A stretch of DNA of 34,535 nucleotides from Eubacterium sp. (GTDB lineage: Bacteria > Bacillota > Clostridia > Lachnospirales > Lachnospiraceae): assembly GCA_017623885.1 (NCBI GenBank), contig JAGAOE010000097.1:1-34535 (forward strand), written 5' to 3'. Positions 1-6,994 of this stretch are shown piece after piece. Positions within the stretch are counted from its first letter, which is position 1, and every line of letters begins with the position of its first letter. The position numbers and the translations under genes are program-made. Below the pieces are notes generated by a model that saw only the letters and a program-made list of their open reading frames with translations, was not told where the DNA came from and searched no databases.

Positions 1-457
1 AGTCGGGCGATATTCTTCCTTCTTGCCCAACTTTTCTGACTTTTTCTCTCTCTAGTCGGGCGATGTTCTTCCTTCTTGCCCAACTTTTCTAGTTTTTTCT
101 CTCTCTAGTCGGGCGATGTTCTTTCTTCTTGCCCAACTTTTCTGACTTTTTCTCTCTCTAGTCGGGCGATGTTCTTTCTTCTTGCCCAACTTTTCTGGCT
201 TTTTTGCTCTCTAGTCGGGCGATATTCTTTCTTCTTGCCCAACTTTTCTGACTTTTTCTCTCTCTAGTCGGGCGACTTTCTTTCTTCTTACCCAACTTTT
301 CTAGTTTTTTGCTCTCTAGTCGGGCGATATTCTTCCTTCTTGCCCAACTTTTCTGGCTTTTTTGCTCCTAAGTCGGGCGACTTTCTTCCTTCTTGCCCAA
401 CTTTTCTGGCTTTTTTACTCCTAAGTCGGGCAGCTCGCTTCCGACTTGCCCGACTTA
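1..457 (-). repeat. Tandem array of 53-bp hairpin-forming repeats
   Basis: Units start at 1, 54, 107, 160, 213, 266, 318, 371 and 424. All are 53 bp apart except the 266 unit, which is 52 bp. The array continues past the left edge. Each unit begins AGTCGGGC and carries GCCCAACT 16 nt later, followed by a pyrimidine-rich tail. Read as minus-strand RNA, the arms AGUUGGGC and GCCCGACU pair with one G-U wobble; the plus strand would have an A-C mismatch. In the 266 unit one arm changes to ACCCAACT and pairing again survives only as minus-strand wobble. The last unit (424-457) has degenerated into a perfect 10-bp inverted repeat, AAGTCGGGCA/TGCCCGACTT. The array directly follows the pxpA stop codon. 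It looks like a 3'-UTR or intergenic structured repeat. No gene is supported here. Confidence 0.9.
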
Positions 458-472
458 TTTTTGCTTTGTAGA

Positions 473-1240
473 CTACAGTAACTCTGCCAATGAACAAATC
501 CGGATACCTTCTGCCTGAAATGCACTGCGGATTTTGTTTACGAATTCGAGCGCTTTCGCACCATCACCATGCACGCACACACTCTCTGCATGTAATTCGA
601 TATCTGTACCATCTACTGCACGTACTTTATGCTCTTTAATCATGCGAATTGCACGCTCAATCGCCTCGTTTTCGTCAGTGATCATGGCACCTTCTTTTCT
701 TCGATTGACCAGCGAGCTGTCCGGTTCATACGCACGATCCGTAAAATACTCGCGCGCCACGCGAAGTCCGACATCTTTAGCAGCCTGCACCAACTGTCCA
801 CTGGCAAGCGCCATCACAATCAAATCCTTATCGTATTCATAAATCGCCTCTGCGATGCCTTTTGCAAGTGCATAATCCTTGCCTGCCATATTGTACATTG
901 CACCATGTGGCTTGACATGCTGCATTTTCACACCTTTTGCTTTACAAAAAGCATCCAGCGCACCGAGCTGATACATCGTATATGCCTTTGCCTCAGCCGG
1001 AGACACATCCATATTTCTTCTTCCAAATCCCTGCAAATCCGGATAACCGGGATGTGCACCGACACGAATTCCAGCCTCTTTTGCCAAGCGAACCGTCCGC
1101 TCCATGACAATCGGATCTGACGCATGATAACCACAGGCAACATTTGCCGAAGTAATGAGCGGAATCACCTGCTCATCCAAACCAAGTGTATAACGTCCAA
1201 AACTTTCTCCAAGATCACAATTTAAATCTATTTGATACAT
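473..1240 (-). CDS. pxpA: 5-oxoprolinase subunit A (LamB/YcsF family)
   Basis: This 255-residue protein matches the PxpA (YbgL/YcsF) family in length and motifs: DLNCDLGESFG at 5-15, ANVACGYHASDP at 32-43, VGAHPGYPDLQGFGRR at 60-75 and VKPHGAMYN at 109-117. In the known system PxpA works with PxpB and PxpC to open 5-oxoproline (pyroglutamate) to L-glutamate with ATP, in the cytoplasm. The ATG has a GGGAGGA ribosome binding site about 8 nt upstream. Its partners pxpB and pxpC lie 4 kb upstream, separated by accB, accC, tetR and a CPBP protease gene. It has its own promoter-like sequence (1298-1326). A tandem hairpin array starts right after the stop. Family assignment is secure; the reaction is known for homologues and inferred here. 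Confidence 0.93.
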   Translation of the reverse strand: MYQIDLNCDLGESFGRYTLGLDEQVIPLITSANVACGYHASDPIVMERTVRLAKEAGIRVGAHPGYPDLQGFGRRNMDVSPAEAKAYTMYQLGALDAFCKAKGVKMQHVKPHGAMYNMAGKDYALAKGIAEAIYEYDKDLIVMALASGQLVQAAKDVGLRVAREYFTDRAYEPDSSLVNRRKEGAMITDENEAIERAIRMIKEHKVRAVDGTDIELHAESVCVHGDGAKALEFVNKIRSAFQAEGIRICSLAELL

Positions 1241-1297
1241 ATATTTTCCTCCCTATTATTTTAGAATTAACTATAAAGGTACGAAATAGTCTCATTT

Positions 1298-1326
1298 ATC
1301 ATAGCATGCTCACAGATATTTCGCAA
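1298..1326 (-). promoter_or_regulatory. Predicted sigma-70 promoter of pxpA
   Basis: On the minus strand TTGCGA (1321-1326) and TATGAT (1298-1303) are separated by exactly 17 bp. A TGC directly before the -10 gives an extended -10. The start site would be near 1291, leaving a leader of about 50 nt before the pxpA ATG. An imperfect dyad with arms AGATATT and AATATCT (1314-1336) covers the -35 and could be an operator. This would let pxpA be expressed apart from tetR and the CPBP gene. Confidence 0.6.
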
Positions 1327-1389
1327 ACGAATATCTCTCCGTATTTCCGTCATCCCCTGCTTCCATACGGCTACCTCATCTATACGTTT

Positions 1390-2226
1390 TTACATCAATG
1401 CACATTCTCCTGCAACAGATTTTTTTCGATACATTCTCACGCCCAAACCGGCAAACAATACAAGTACTGTAGGTACGATACCGGAAATAGGGTCTAACAT
1501 GAGCGAATACGTTTCCTCTATCCGGAAAATATCGGTCGTCACAAACAGCAACGTCGGTACTGCATCTTCCATTGAATGCAAAATCACACACGGCCAAACC
1601 GAATTTGTTACTCTTCGCAATTCCACAAATAATGGTGACCAGAAAATCATCAAAACAATTCCTACCATTACCATCATCGGTCTGCTGATTTCGGTAAAAT
1701 ATTCATCCGGAAGGAAAAACATATAGTATGTAATATGCCACATTCCCCAAATCAAACCACTGGTCACATACAAGAGTCCATCATTCATTCTCGTTTTCTC
1801 CAAATACGGAACCAAACATCCTCGCCACGCGAACTCTTCAAATATATTCTTTATACAATTCGAAAAAAATGTCGTCAGAATCAATCCAACTAATACACCT
1901 GATTCAATTTTCCCTACAGTAAGACCACCTACAGCTTTCGCTGTAAGGATACTAATCAGCATAACACAAGGAAAAACCAGCACCGCCACAGCATACCATT
2001 TCATATGATTCTTAAAATTCGGTCGAACACCGATTTGCTTTAAATCCTTGTTGATAATCCGTAGCACAATACCGGTCAAAAGCGGAAGTACCAACCATAA
2101 GCCCATTCCAAGCGAATCACCCTTCGGCTGCTCTGTAAGTATTTGGTCCAGCAAATATCCCCACATTCCAGCCGTAATCGTGACAAATACAAATACTGCC
2201 AGTGTAATCATCTCTCTCTTTTTCAT
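1390..2226 (-). CDS. CPBP family intramembrane metalloprotease
   Basis: This is a polytopic membrane protein with the three CPBP (CaaX protease/bacteriocin-processing) motifs: EEFAWRG with paired glutamates near residues 130-131, WGMWH with His near 164, and a final His-Ser at about 217 (ILHSMED). These residues form the metal site in the family. Several hydrophobic segments span the protein. The frame opens at 2259, but GAAGGA lies 8 nt before the ATG at 2226, so I place the start there (278 residues). The longer start would overlap the end of tetR by 8 bp. It sits directly behind tetR, so the two probably form a regulator-effector pair. The substrate is unknown; homologues process prenylated proteins or peptides, or give bacteriocin self-immunity. 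Confidence 0.85.
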   Translation of the reverse strand: MKKREMITLAVFVFVTITAGMWGYLLDQILTEQPKGDSLGMGLWLVLPLLTGIVLRIINKDLKQIGVRPNFKNHMKWYAVAVLVFPCVMLISILTAKAVGGLTVGKIESGVLVGLILTTFFSNCIKNIFEEFAWRGCLVPYLEKTRMNDGLLYVTSGLIWGMWHITYYMFFLPDEYFTEISRPMMVMVGIVLMIFWSPLFVELRRVTNSVWPCVILHSMEDAVPTLLFVTTDIFRIEETYSLMLDPISGIVPTVLVLFAGLGVRMYRKKSVAGECALM

Positions 2227-2251
2227 CTTTTCGTTCCTTCCCATCCTTCTC

Positions 2252-2875
2252 TCATTCATTCTCTTTCTTTTCGTTCTTTAATATCGATAAAAACATTTCT
2301 TTTTCTGGCAATTTCAAATCCTCTCTCGCAACCAGTGTTTCTGCAAATCCCTGAATGCTGCTATAAAATAGTACAGAAAGTGTGAGCGGATCTCCGGCTC
2401 TTATTACCCCCTGTTCCTGTCCTTTTTTGATATATGGAACACTCATCGCTTCTACGTCATGTTCTCTCATCATTTGCGCTGCCCGCTGCGAAACATCTTT
2501 TGCATTTATCGCAACCAGACCCATGAACACGAACATCCTTGATGCAAAATTGTTTTGTGTCACTACAGACAAAAACCATTCGACCTGTTTTTCAAAAAAC
2601 TGCAACGGTGCCTCAGCTTCTGCATTATCAATGGTTAATTTTTCACATCCGATTTCTACTAACGCTTCATAAAGCGCCAGTTTATTTGGAAAATAGTGGA
2701 ACATCAGACCGGAACTGATTCCGGCTTCTTCTGCAATCTTCCTCGTCGATGTACCATAAAATCCATATCGAATAAAATGGTTCAATGCAATATCGAGGAT
2801 CTGCCATTTTCGTTTTTCATGTTGTTCGTCTTTCTTTGTCATAATCTTCGTCATACGCGTTATTCTCTTCCCCAT
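2252..2875 (-). CDS. TetR/AcrR family transcriptional regulator
   Basis: This is a 207-residue TetR-type repressor. The N-terminal helix-turn-helix covers about residues 25-70, with the characteristic run GTSTRKIAEEAG followed by SSGLMFHYFPNK. The rest is an all-helical ligand-binding domain of ordinary size. ATG codons at residues 1, 8 and 12 are possible starts and none has a strong ribosome binding site, so the exact N-terminus is uncertain. Its promoter (2970-2998) contains a palindrome over the -35/-10 spacer, which suggests autorepression. The CPBP protease gene follows immediately and is probably co-regulated. The pair sits between accC and pxpA without obvious functional connection to either, as if inserted into an older pxp cluster. 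The ligand is unknown. Confidence 0.88.
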   Translation of the reverse strand: MGKRITRMTKIMTKKDEQHEKRKWQILDIALNHFIRYGFYGTSTRKIAEEAGISSGLMFHYFPNKLALYEALVEIGCEKLTIDNAEAEAPLQFFEKQVEWFLSVVTQNNFASRMFVFMGLVAINAKDVSQRAAQMMREHDVEAMSVPYIKKGQEQGVIRAGDPLTLSVLFYSSIQGFAETLVAREDLKLPEKEMFLSILKNEKKENE

Positions 2876-2969
2876 TTCTCAGTTATATCTCTCATGCTTC
2901 ATAGCCGAAAACGCCTATCTCAATCACGCTTCATCGTTCCCCACATAGGTCGATTCGACACCCATTTAT

Positions 2970-2998
2970 ATATTAAGCAATTGCTCAACATGTGTCAA
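2970..2998 (-). promoter_or_regulatory. tetR promoter with overlapping palindromic operator
   Basis: On the minus strand TTGACA (2993-2998) and TAATAT (2970-2975) are spaced by 17 bp, a near-perfect sigma-70 promoter. A 16-bp dyad with left half TTAAGCAA and right half TTGCTCAA (2973-2988, one mismatched pair) fills the spacer and touches the -10. This is the usual place for a TetR-family autoregulatory operator. The leader to tetR is about 90 nt and contains short upstream ATGs. Confidence 0.72.
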
Positions 2999-3000
2999 GT

Positions 3001-3222
3001 GTTTTTGTTTCATAGGAATGCTTGTCACTTTCACACTTTCATACAGCAAGATCTTTCCTATGAATGAACAAAGAATCTCGCAAGCGAGATTCTCCGCCTG
3101 CGGCGGGTCGCGGCAAGCGACATACTTCTTTTCCGCCGCAGTGCGATCCTCGCGGAGCGTTTTTGTTTCATAGGAAAGCTTATCACTTTCACACTTTCAT
3201 ACAGCAAGGTCTTTCCTATGAA
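3001..3222 (-). repeat. Structured intergenic repeat: two 64-bp copies around a GC-rich hairpin core
   Basis: Two 64-bp direct copies (3001-3064 and 3159-3222) differ at three positions. Each is bounded by a 10-bp inverted repeat, TTCATAGGAA and TTCCTATGAA. Between them lies a GC-rich block that folds as nested hairpins in minus-strand RNA: an outer CTCCGC/GCGGAG, an inner CTGCGGCGG/CCGCCGCAG, an apical GTCGC/GCGAC, and a separate AATCTCGC/GCGAGATT. The block is far more GC-rich than its surroundings. It sits between the accC terminator and the tetR promoter, so it should be non-coding. An open frame of about 60 codons through it (3058-3243) is Arg/Lys-rich and follows the hairpins, so I do not call it a gene. 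From memory, related elements are dispersed in Lachnospiraceae, but I could not check this. Confidence 0.85.
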
Positions 3223-3264
3223 ATAAAAACCCGATGAAATCACATCTACGCGATTTCACCGGGT
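3222..3264 (-). terminator. Rho-independent terminator after accC
   Basis: Arms at 3229-3241 and 3252-3264 form a 13-bp stem in minus-strand RNA (ACCCGGTGAAATC / GATTTCATCGGGT, one G-U pair), followed by TTTTTATTTC. It lies 26 bp past the accC stop and ends the NRAMP-like/pxpBC/accBC transcript. Confidence 0.9.
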
Positions 3265-3290
3265 CTCCGATATGTTATATGATTGTCTAT

Positions 3291-4628
3291 TTACATGATT
3301 TTTTCTATGAATCCGGTATCTGCTTCTCCTGCGACAAATATCGGATGTTTCATAATCTGATACTGGAAATCCAGATTGGTCTCCACGCCTAAAATGACCA
3401 TCTCGTCTAATGCGCTAATCATTTTCTGCAATGCTGCATTGCGGTCCGGTGCATGTACGATTACCTTTGCAATCATCGAATCGTACTCACTCGGTATTCG
3501 ATAACCACTGTACAGTCCGGTATCAACACGCACACCGTTTCCTGCCGGCAAATGCATATGTTGCACAACGCCGGGGCTCGGCATAAAGTTTTTCGAAGGA
3601 ATCTCCGCATTGATGCGACACTCTATCGCATGACCTTTGATTTCTACATCTTCCTGACGAAAACTAAGCGCTTCTCCCTGTGCCACACGAATCTGCTCGA
3701 TGATCAAATCCGTTCCGGTCACCATCTCTGTCACGCCGTGTTCCACCTGAATACGCGTGTTCATTTCCATGAAATAAAATTCATCCTTCGGGTCTACGAT
3801 ATACTCAATCGTTCCCGCATTGGTATAACCGACCGTTTTTGCTGCAAGAATCGCATAATCGTTCATCTTTTTGCGCGTCTGTGCATCAATTGCCGGCGAG
3901 GGCGACTCCTCGATCAGCTTCTGATGATTTCGCTGTACAGAACAGTCACGTTCTCCGAGTGCGACTACATTTCCATGCGTATCTGCCATAATCTGAATCT
4001 CTACATGGCGCGGATTTTCTACAAAACGCTCGATATACATGGTGTCATCGCCAAATGCATTGGCTGATTCCTGCTGCGCAATATTAAATTGGAACTCAAA
4101 CTCATCTGCGGAACGAGCGACGCGCATTCCTTTTCCGCCGCCACCGGAAGATGCTTTAATCATCACCGGATAGCCGATCTCGTTTGCCAGCTCCAATCCG
4201 ATTTTTGCATCATACACGGGCTCCTTTGTGCCAGGAACGACCGGAACTCCTGCTTCCATCATTGTCGTTCGCGCCTGCGATTTATTTCCCATCTTGTCTA
4301 TGACATCTGCTGTCGGACCGATAAAGGTCAGATGATATTCCTCACATTTTCGCACAAACTCACTGTTTTCAGACAAAAATCCAAATCCCGGATGAATCGC
4401 ATCTGCGCCAACCTTTACGGCTGCCATAATAATTCGATCCATGTTCAGATAGCTGTTACGCGCAGGTCCCTCTCCGATACAAACTCTCTGGTCTGCGAGC
4501 TGAACATGCAGACTTTTTTCATCTTCTTTGGAATATACAGCCACACTCCGTATTCCCATATTTCGACAAGCTCTGATGATACGGACTGCGATTTCTCCAC
4601 GATTCGCGATCAATACTTTACTTATCAA
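3291..4628 (-). CDS. accC: Biotin carboxylase (AccC-type)
   Basis: This 445-residue ATP-grasp enzyme loads CO2 from bicarbonate onto biotin on its carrier protein using ATP. E. coli AccC has 449 residues. The glycine-rich ATP loop SGGGGKG is at 161-167. The active-site run MEMNTRIQVEH is at 287-297, with Glu288, Asn290, Arg292 and Glu296 at the same numbers as in E. coli. The start is a TTG at 4628; AAGGAGG directly after the accB stop lies about 9 nt upstream and fixes it. accB is immediately upstream (16-bp gap) and pxpC/pxpB before that. No accA or accD is present here, which argues that this copy serves the neighbouring Pxp proteins rather than fatty acid synthesis. That role is inference; the enzyme family is not in doubt. 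Confidence 0.95.
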   Translation of the reverse strand: MISKVLIANRGEIAVRIIRACRNMGIRSVAVYSKEDEKSLHVQLADQRVCIGEGPARNSYLNMDRIIMAAVKVGADAIHPGFGFLSENSEFVRKCEEYHLTFIGPTADVIDKMGNKSQARTTMMEAGVPVVPGTKEPVYDAKIGLELANEIGYPVMIKASSGGGGKGMRVARSADEFEFQFNIAQQESANAFGDDTMYIERFVENPRHVEIQIMADTHGNVVALGERDCSVQRNHQKLIEESPSPAIDAQTRKKMNDYAILAAKTVGYTNAGTIEYIVDPKDEFYFMEMNTRIQVEHGVTEMVTGTDLIIEQIRVAQGEALSFRQEDVEIKGHAIECRINAEIPSKNFMPSPGVVQHMHLPAGNGVRVDTGLYSGYRIPSEYDSMIAKVIVHAPDRNAALQKMISALDEMVILGVETNLDFQYQIMKHPIFVAGEADTGFIEKIM

Positions 4629-4644
4629 TGCTCACCGCCTCCTT

Positions 4645-5094
4645 TTAGAGTTTTTTTACACGGAATAAGGGCTGACCGTACTCCACCTTCTGCTCATTGC
4701 TTACCAGCACGGCTTCTATCTCACAGTCAAATTCACTCTGAATCTCATTCATCAGCTTCATTGCTTCCAGGATACATACCGTCTGTCCGTTTTTCACATG
4801 GTCTCCGACTTTTACAAATGCGGCTGCATCCGGTGACGGTGCCGCATAAAATGTTCCGACTATCGGTGATGTGATAAACAATGCCTCATCTTCTGCGGTT
4901 TCTGCTTCTGCCATCGGAAGCGGTGCTGCTGCATTCGGCATCATCGGAGCTGCCATCGGCATACCACCTGCCACAATCGGCGGATTGTCCAGCTTGCTCA
5001 TCACAATTTTCACATCTCCGTCTTTGTATGAAAACTCTGTCAATGATGATTGTTCAATCACCTGTACCAATTTTTCAATCTGTTCTATATTCAT
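4645..5094 (-). CDS. accB: Biotin carboxyl carrier protein (AccB-type)
   Basis: This 149-residue carrier has a short N-terminal domain (about 1-35), a flexible Ala/Pro/Met-rich linker (about 38-70) and a C-terminal biotinyl domain (about 73-149). The biotinylation motif EAMKLMNEI places biotin on Lys113. Homologues shuttle carboxybiotin between a biotin carboxylase and a carboxyltransferase. The ATG follows an AGGAGGG site. It lies between pxpC and accC in a tight run of genes. Its only plausible carboxyltransferase partner in this window is PxpB/PxpC, whose relatives form the carboxyltransferase-like part of urea carboxylase. Confidence 0.95.
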   Translation of the reverse strand: MNIEQIEKLVQVIEQSSLTEFSYKDGDVKIVMSKLDNPPIVAGGMPMAAPMMPNAAAPLPMAEAETAEDEALFITSPIVGTFYAAPSPDAAAFVKVGDHVKNGQTVCILEAMKLMNEIQSEFDCEIEAVLVSNEQKVEYGQPLFRVKKL

Positions 5095-5132
5095 CGTTTT
5101 TCCCTCCTGCTTTCATATTTGTATCTGTGCAA

Positions 5133-6143
5133 TTATGATTCGATAAACAACTTGCTCACACGCTTTGCTACCAGACGGCAATCCAGTACCTCTTTGCACG
5201 GCACATGGATACTGTTTCTCATTTTTTCGTATGCTTTTTCTTCTTCACGATACAGCTTTTGTGCTTCCTGCACACTGATTGCCTCAAATTTTATTTTGTG
5301 GTCTGTTTTTCTCTGTACGAGCTTCGGAATATCAACGGATGCCACTGTCGCAATTTTCGGATATCCACCTGTCGTCTGTCTGTCTGACAAAAGTATGATC
5401 GGCTTACCATGACTCGGCACCTGTACGGAGCCGTATGCAATTCCGTCCGATATCATATCTTTTTCATCCTTTCGGGCAATAAATGCGCCCTCTAAACGGC
5501 AGCCCATACGGTCAAAATCGCTCGTAACCGTGTACTCTTCTGATAAAAACGTATCGATTCCCTGTTTGCTGAACAATTCATCCTGTGGTCCTAACACGAC
5601 CCGAAGTGTTTCCTGTTCCTTTGAAAAATCGTCCGGCTTTAGCTTTCTGGACAAGAAATACGGCAAATACCGGCGCTTCATCCGGAATCCGATATAATCC
5701 TCATCGCGCAGCTTGCGCCCTTTAAATCCGCCGATCTGACTCTTTAGATTGGTACAACGACTTCCCATTACGACCGGAATGTCTAAATAGCTGGAAAACG
5801 CGATATATCCTCTGCTGCCGGTTCGCGCACTGCCGAATTTTAAAATATCACCGCGATTTACATAGATCGCTTCATACATCGGAACCGGTTCCCCATTTAG
5901 TGTCGGCGTAAAGTCTCCGCCTGTAATCGCGATAATCGTCGCTGAAGTAAACTGCAAGGTCGGTCCGATCAATGTAAACTCTAAAACTGCTTCATTTTCC
6001 GGATTATCCAAAAGCAGATTTGCGATTTTAAACGAGCGTACATCCATGACACCGGCAACTGAAAATCCCTGACTTTGGTATCCATTGCGCCCCAAATCCT
6101 GTACGGTCGTCAGCATACCTGCCTTCAATACTCGAATACCCAC
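5133..6143 (-). CDS. pxpC: 5-oxoprolinase subunit C (KipA/AHS2, biotin-dependent carboxyltransferase-like)
   Basis: This 336-residue protein has the KipA/PxpC motifs: TVQDLGR near the N-terminus, MGSRCTN followed by GGFKGRKLRDED in the middle, DRMGCRLEG, and SDRQTTGGYPK near 260-270. In homologues it pairs with PxpB and, with PxpA, forms ATP-dependent 5-oxoprolinase. The same fold occurs in urea carboxylase and in KipA of the Bacillus KipI-KipA pair. The start is GTG at 6143. Its AGGAGGTG ribosome binding site lies inside the last codons of pxpB, only 4 bp away, so the two subunits should be translationally coupled. accB and accC follow, hinting at biotin use. A sporulation-kinase-inhibitor role, as in Bacillus KipI-KipA, is possible but not favoured by the context. 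Confidence 0.92.
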   Translation of the reverse strand: MGIRVLKAGMLTTVQDLGRNGYQSQGFSVAGVMDVRSFKIANLLLDNPENEAVLEFTLIGPTLQFTSATIIAITGGDFTPTLNGEPVPMYEAIYVNRGDILKFGSARTGSRGYIAFSSYLDIPVVMGSRCTNLKSQIGGFKGRKLRDEDYIGFRMKRRYLPYFLSRKLKPDDFSKEQETLRVVLGPQDELFSKQGIDTFLSEEYTVTSDFDRMGCRLEGAFIARKDEKDMISDGIAYGSVQVPSHGKPIILLSDRQTTGGYPKIATVASVDIPKLVQRKTDHKIKFEAISVQEAQKLYREEEKAYEKMRNSIHVPCKEVLDCRLVAKRVSKLFIES

Positions 6144-6147
6144 GAGT

Positions 6148-6876
6148 CTACACCTCCTCTTCTATGATGCGAACCTCATACGTTCCATCTTCCACTTCTT
6201 TTTTGATACGTTCGAATGCCGCTTCATCAATCGGCACAAATCGAATGTAATCTCCTGCCTCTACAAGAATCGGTATTTCCCGCTCCGGATCATAGTTCTT
6301 GACCGGAGTCAATCCCATCAACTGCCAGCCTCCGGGTGAATCCATCGGGTATATACCGGTCTGTGAGCCGCCGATTCCCACACTGCCCGCCTGAATGCGG
6401 ATTCTGGGATTTGCCAGTCGCGGTGTATGAATTCGCTCGTCCAGACCGCCCAGATAGGTGAAACCGGGTAAAAATCCGAGCATATAAATCAAATAATCGG
6501 TCGAGCTGTGTATCTCAATGACTTCCTGCTCACTCAATCCTGCATGTTCTGCAATCGTCGGCAAATCCGGTCCATACGCTCCGCCATAGCACACCGGAAT
6601 CTCATAAATTTTCTTTTTTCTGGAACCGGTCGCAATCTCTATCGAAAGAATCTTTTCCATGCGAAGCTTCATGTCATCATATGAAATCACGCGCGGATCA
6701 TAGTTGATCAGCAACGAACAAAATGCAGGAATCAAATCTACGACGCCTTCTATCTGCTGTTCTTTGATAAGTTGAACCGTCGCTGCTATTTTCGCATTGA
6801 TCGCCGGGTCAATCGCATTTCCGAACTGTATCAATAACGAGCTGTCACCTGCAGTCAGAATTTTAACATTCTGCAT
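6148..6876 (-). CDS. pxpB: 5-oxoprolinase subunit B (KipI/AHS1 family)
   Basis: This protein has about 242 residues and the KipI/PxpB signature: YMLGFLPGFTYLGGLDE mid-protein and SVGIGGSQTGIYPMDSPGGW further on, which resembles the allophanate-hydrolase subunit 1 / cyclophilin-like fold. It is the obligate partner of PxpC in 5-oxoprolinase. The frame opens at 6900, but AAGGGGGA lies just before the ATG at 6876, so I place the start there. The upstream ATG has only a poorly spaced AGGAT. The NRAMP-like transporter gene lies upstream across a 94-118 bp gap containing two hairpins. pxpC follows after 4 bp. Confidence 0.92.
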   Translation of the reverse strand: MQNVKILTAGDSSLLIQFGNAIDPAINAKIAATVQLIKEQQIEGVVDLIPAFCSLLINYDPRVISYDDMKLRMEKILSIEIATGSRKKKIYEIPVCYGGAYGPDLPTIAEHAGLSEQEVIEIHSSTDYLIYMLGFLPGFTYLGGLDERIHTPRLANPRIRIQAGSVGIGGSQTGIYPMDSPGGWQLMGLTPVKNYDPEREIPILVEAGDYIRFVPIDEAAFERIKKEVEDGTYEVRIIEEEV

Positions 6877-6919
6877 AAAAACTTCCCCCTTTTCTGTCAT
6901 ATCCTAGCATATTAAGAAG

Positions 6920-6974
6920 AAAAGGTGCAATCTGCCCCTTGGCATGCACCTTTTCAGCCGCACTGTAGCAGTGC
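6920..6974 (-). other. Intercistronic double hairpin, possible partial terminator
   Basis: Two perfect stems lie between the NRAMP-like gene and pxpB. One is 6960-6974 (GCACTG/CAGTGC, 3-nt loop). The larger has arms AAAAGGTGCA/TGCACCTTTT at 6920-6929 and 6945-6954 and a smaller TGCC/GGCA stem inside its loop. In minus-strand RNA the larger stem ends TTTTCTTCTT. It could attenuate read-through from transporter to enzymes, or mark a processing site. Confidence 0.7.
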
Positions 6975-6994
6975 AAAATAGTGTTCTTTTATTC

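Noticed and set aside
1-457. CRISPR array
   Set aside because: Units are similar over their entire 53 bp with no variable spacers of unrelated sequence, and no cas genes are in the window.
288-497. Minus-strand open frame across the tandem repeats, basic and repetitive
   Set aside because: It starts with TTG inside the pxpA end, has no ribosome binding site, and its peptide just follows the 53-bp repeat, whose period is not a multiple of three.
3058-3243. Minus-strand open frame of about 60 codons
   Set aside because: It lies on the GC hairpin core and a repeat copy, runs into the accC terminator, and has an Arg-rich sequence produced by the hairpins.
2876-3290. Insertion sequence with transposase
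   Set aside because: Repeats and inverted repeats are present but no transposase reading frame exists; at most a non-autonomous element.
4089-4874. Long plus-strand open frame opposite accC/accB
   Set aside because: It is antisense to two clear genes, low-complexity Ser/His/Cys-rich, without a family match or ribosome binding site. It is a codon-bias shadow.
3291-5094. Ordinary acetyl-CoA carboxylase operon for fatty acid synthesis
   Set aside because: No accA/accD or fab genes are adjacent and the transcript is shared with pxpB/pxpC, so this is not the simplest reading, though it cannot be excluded.
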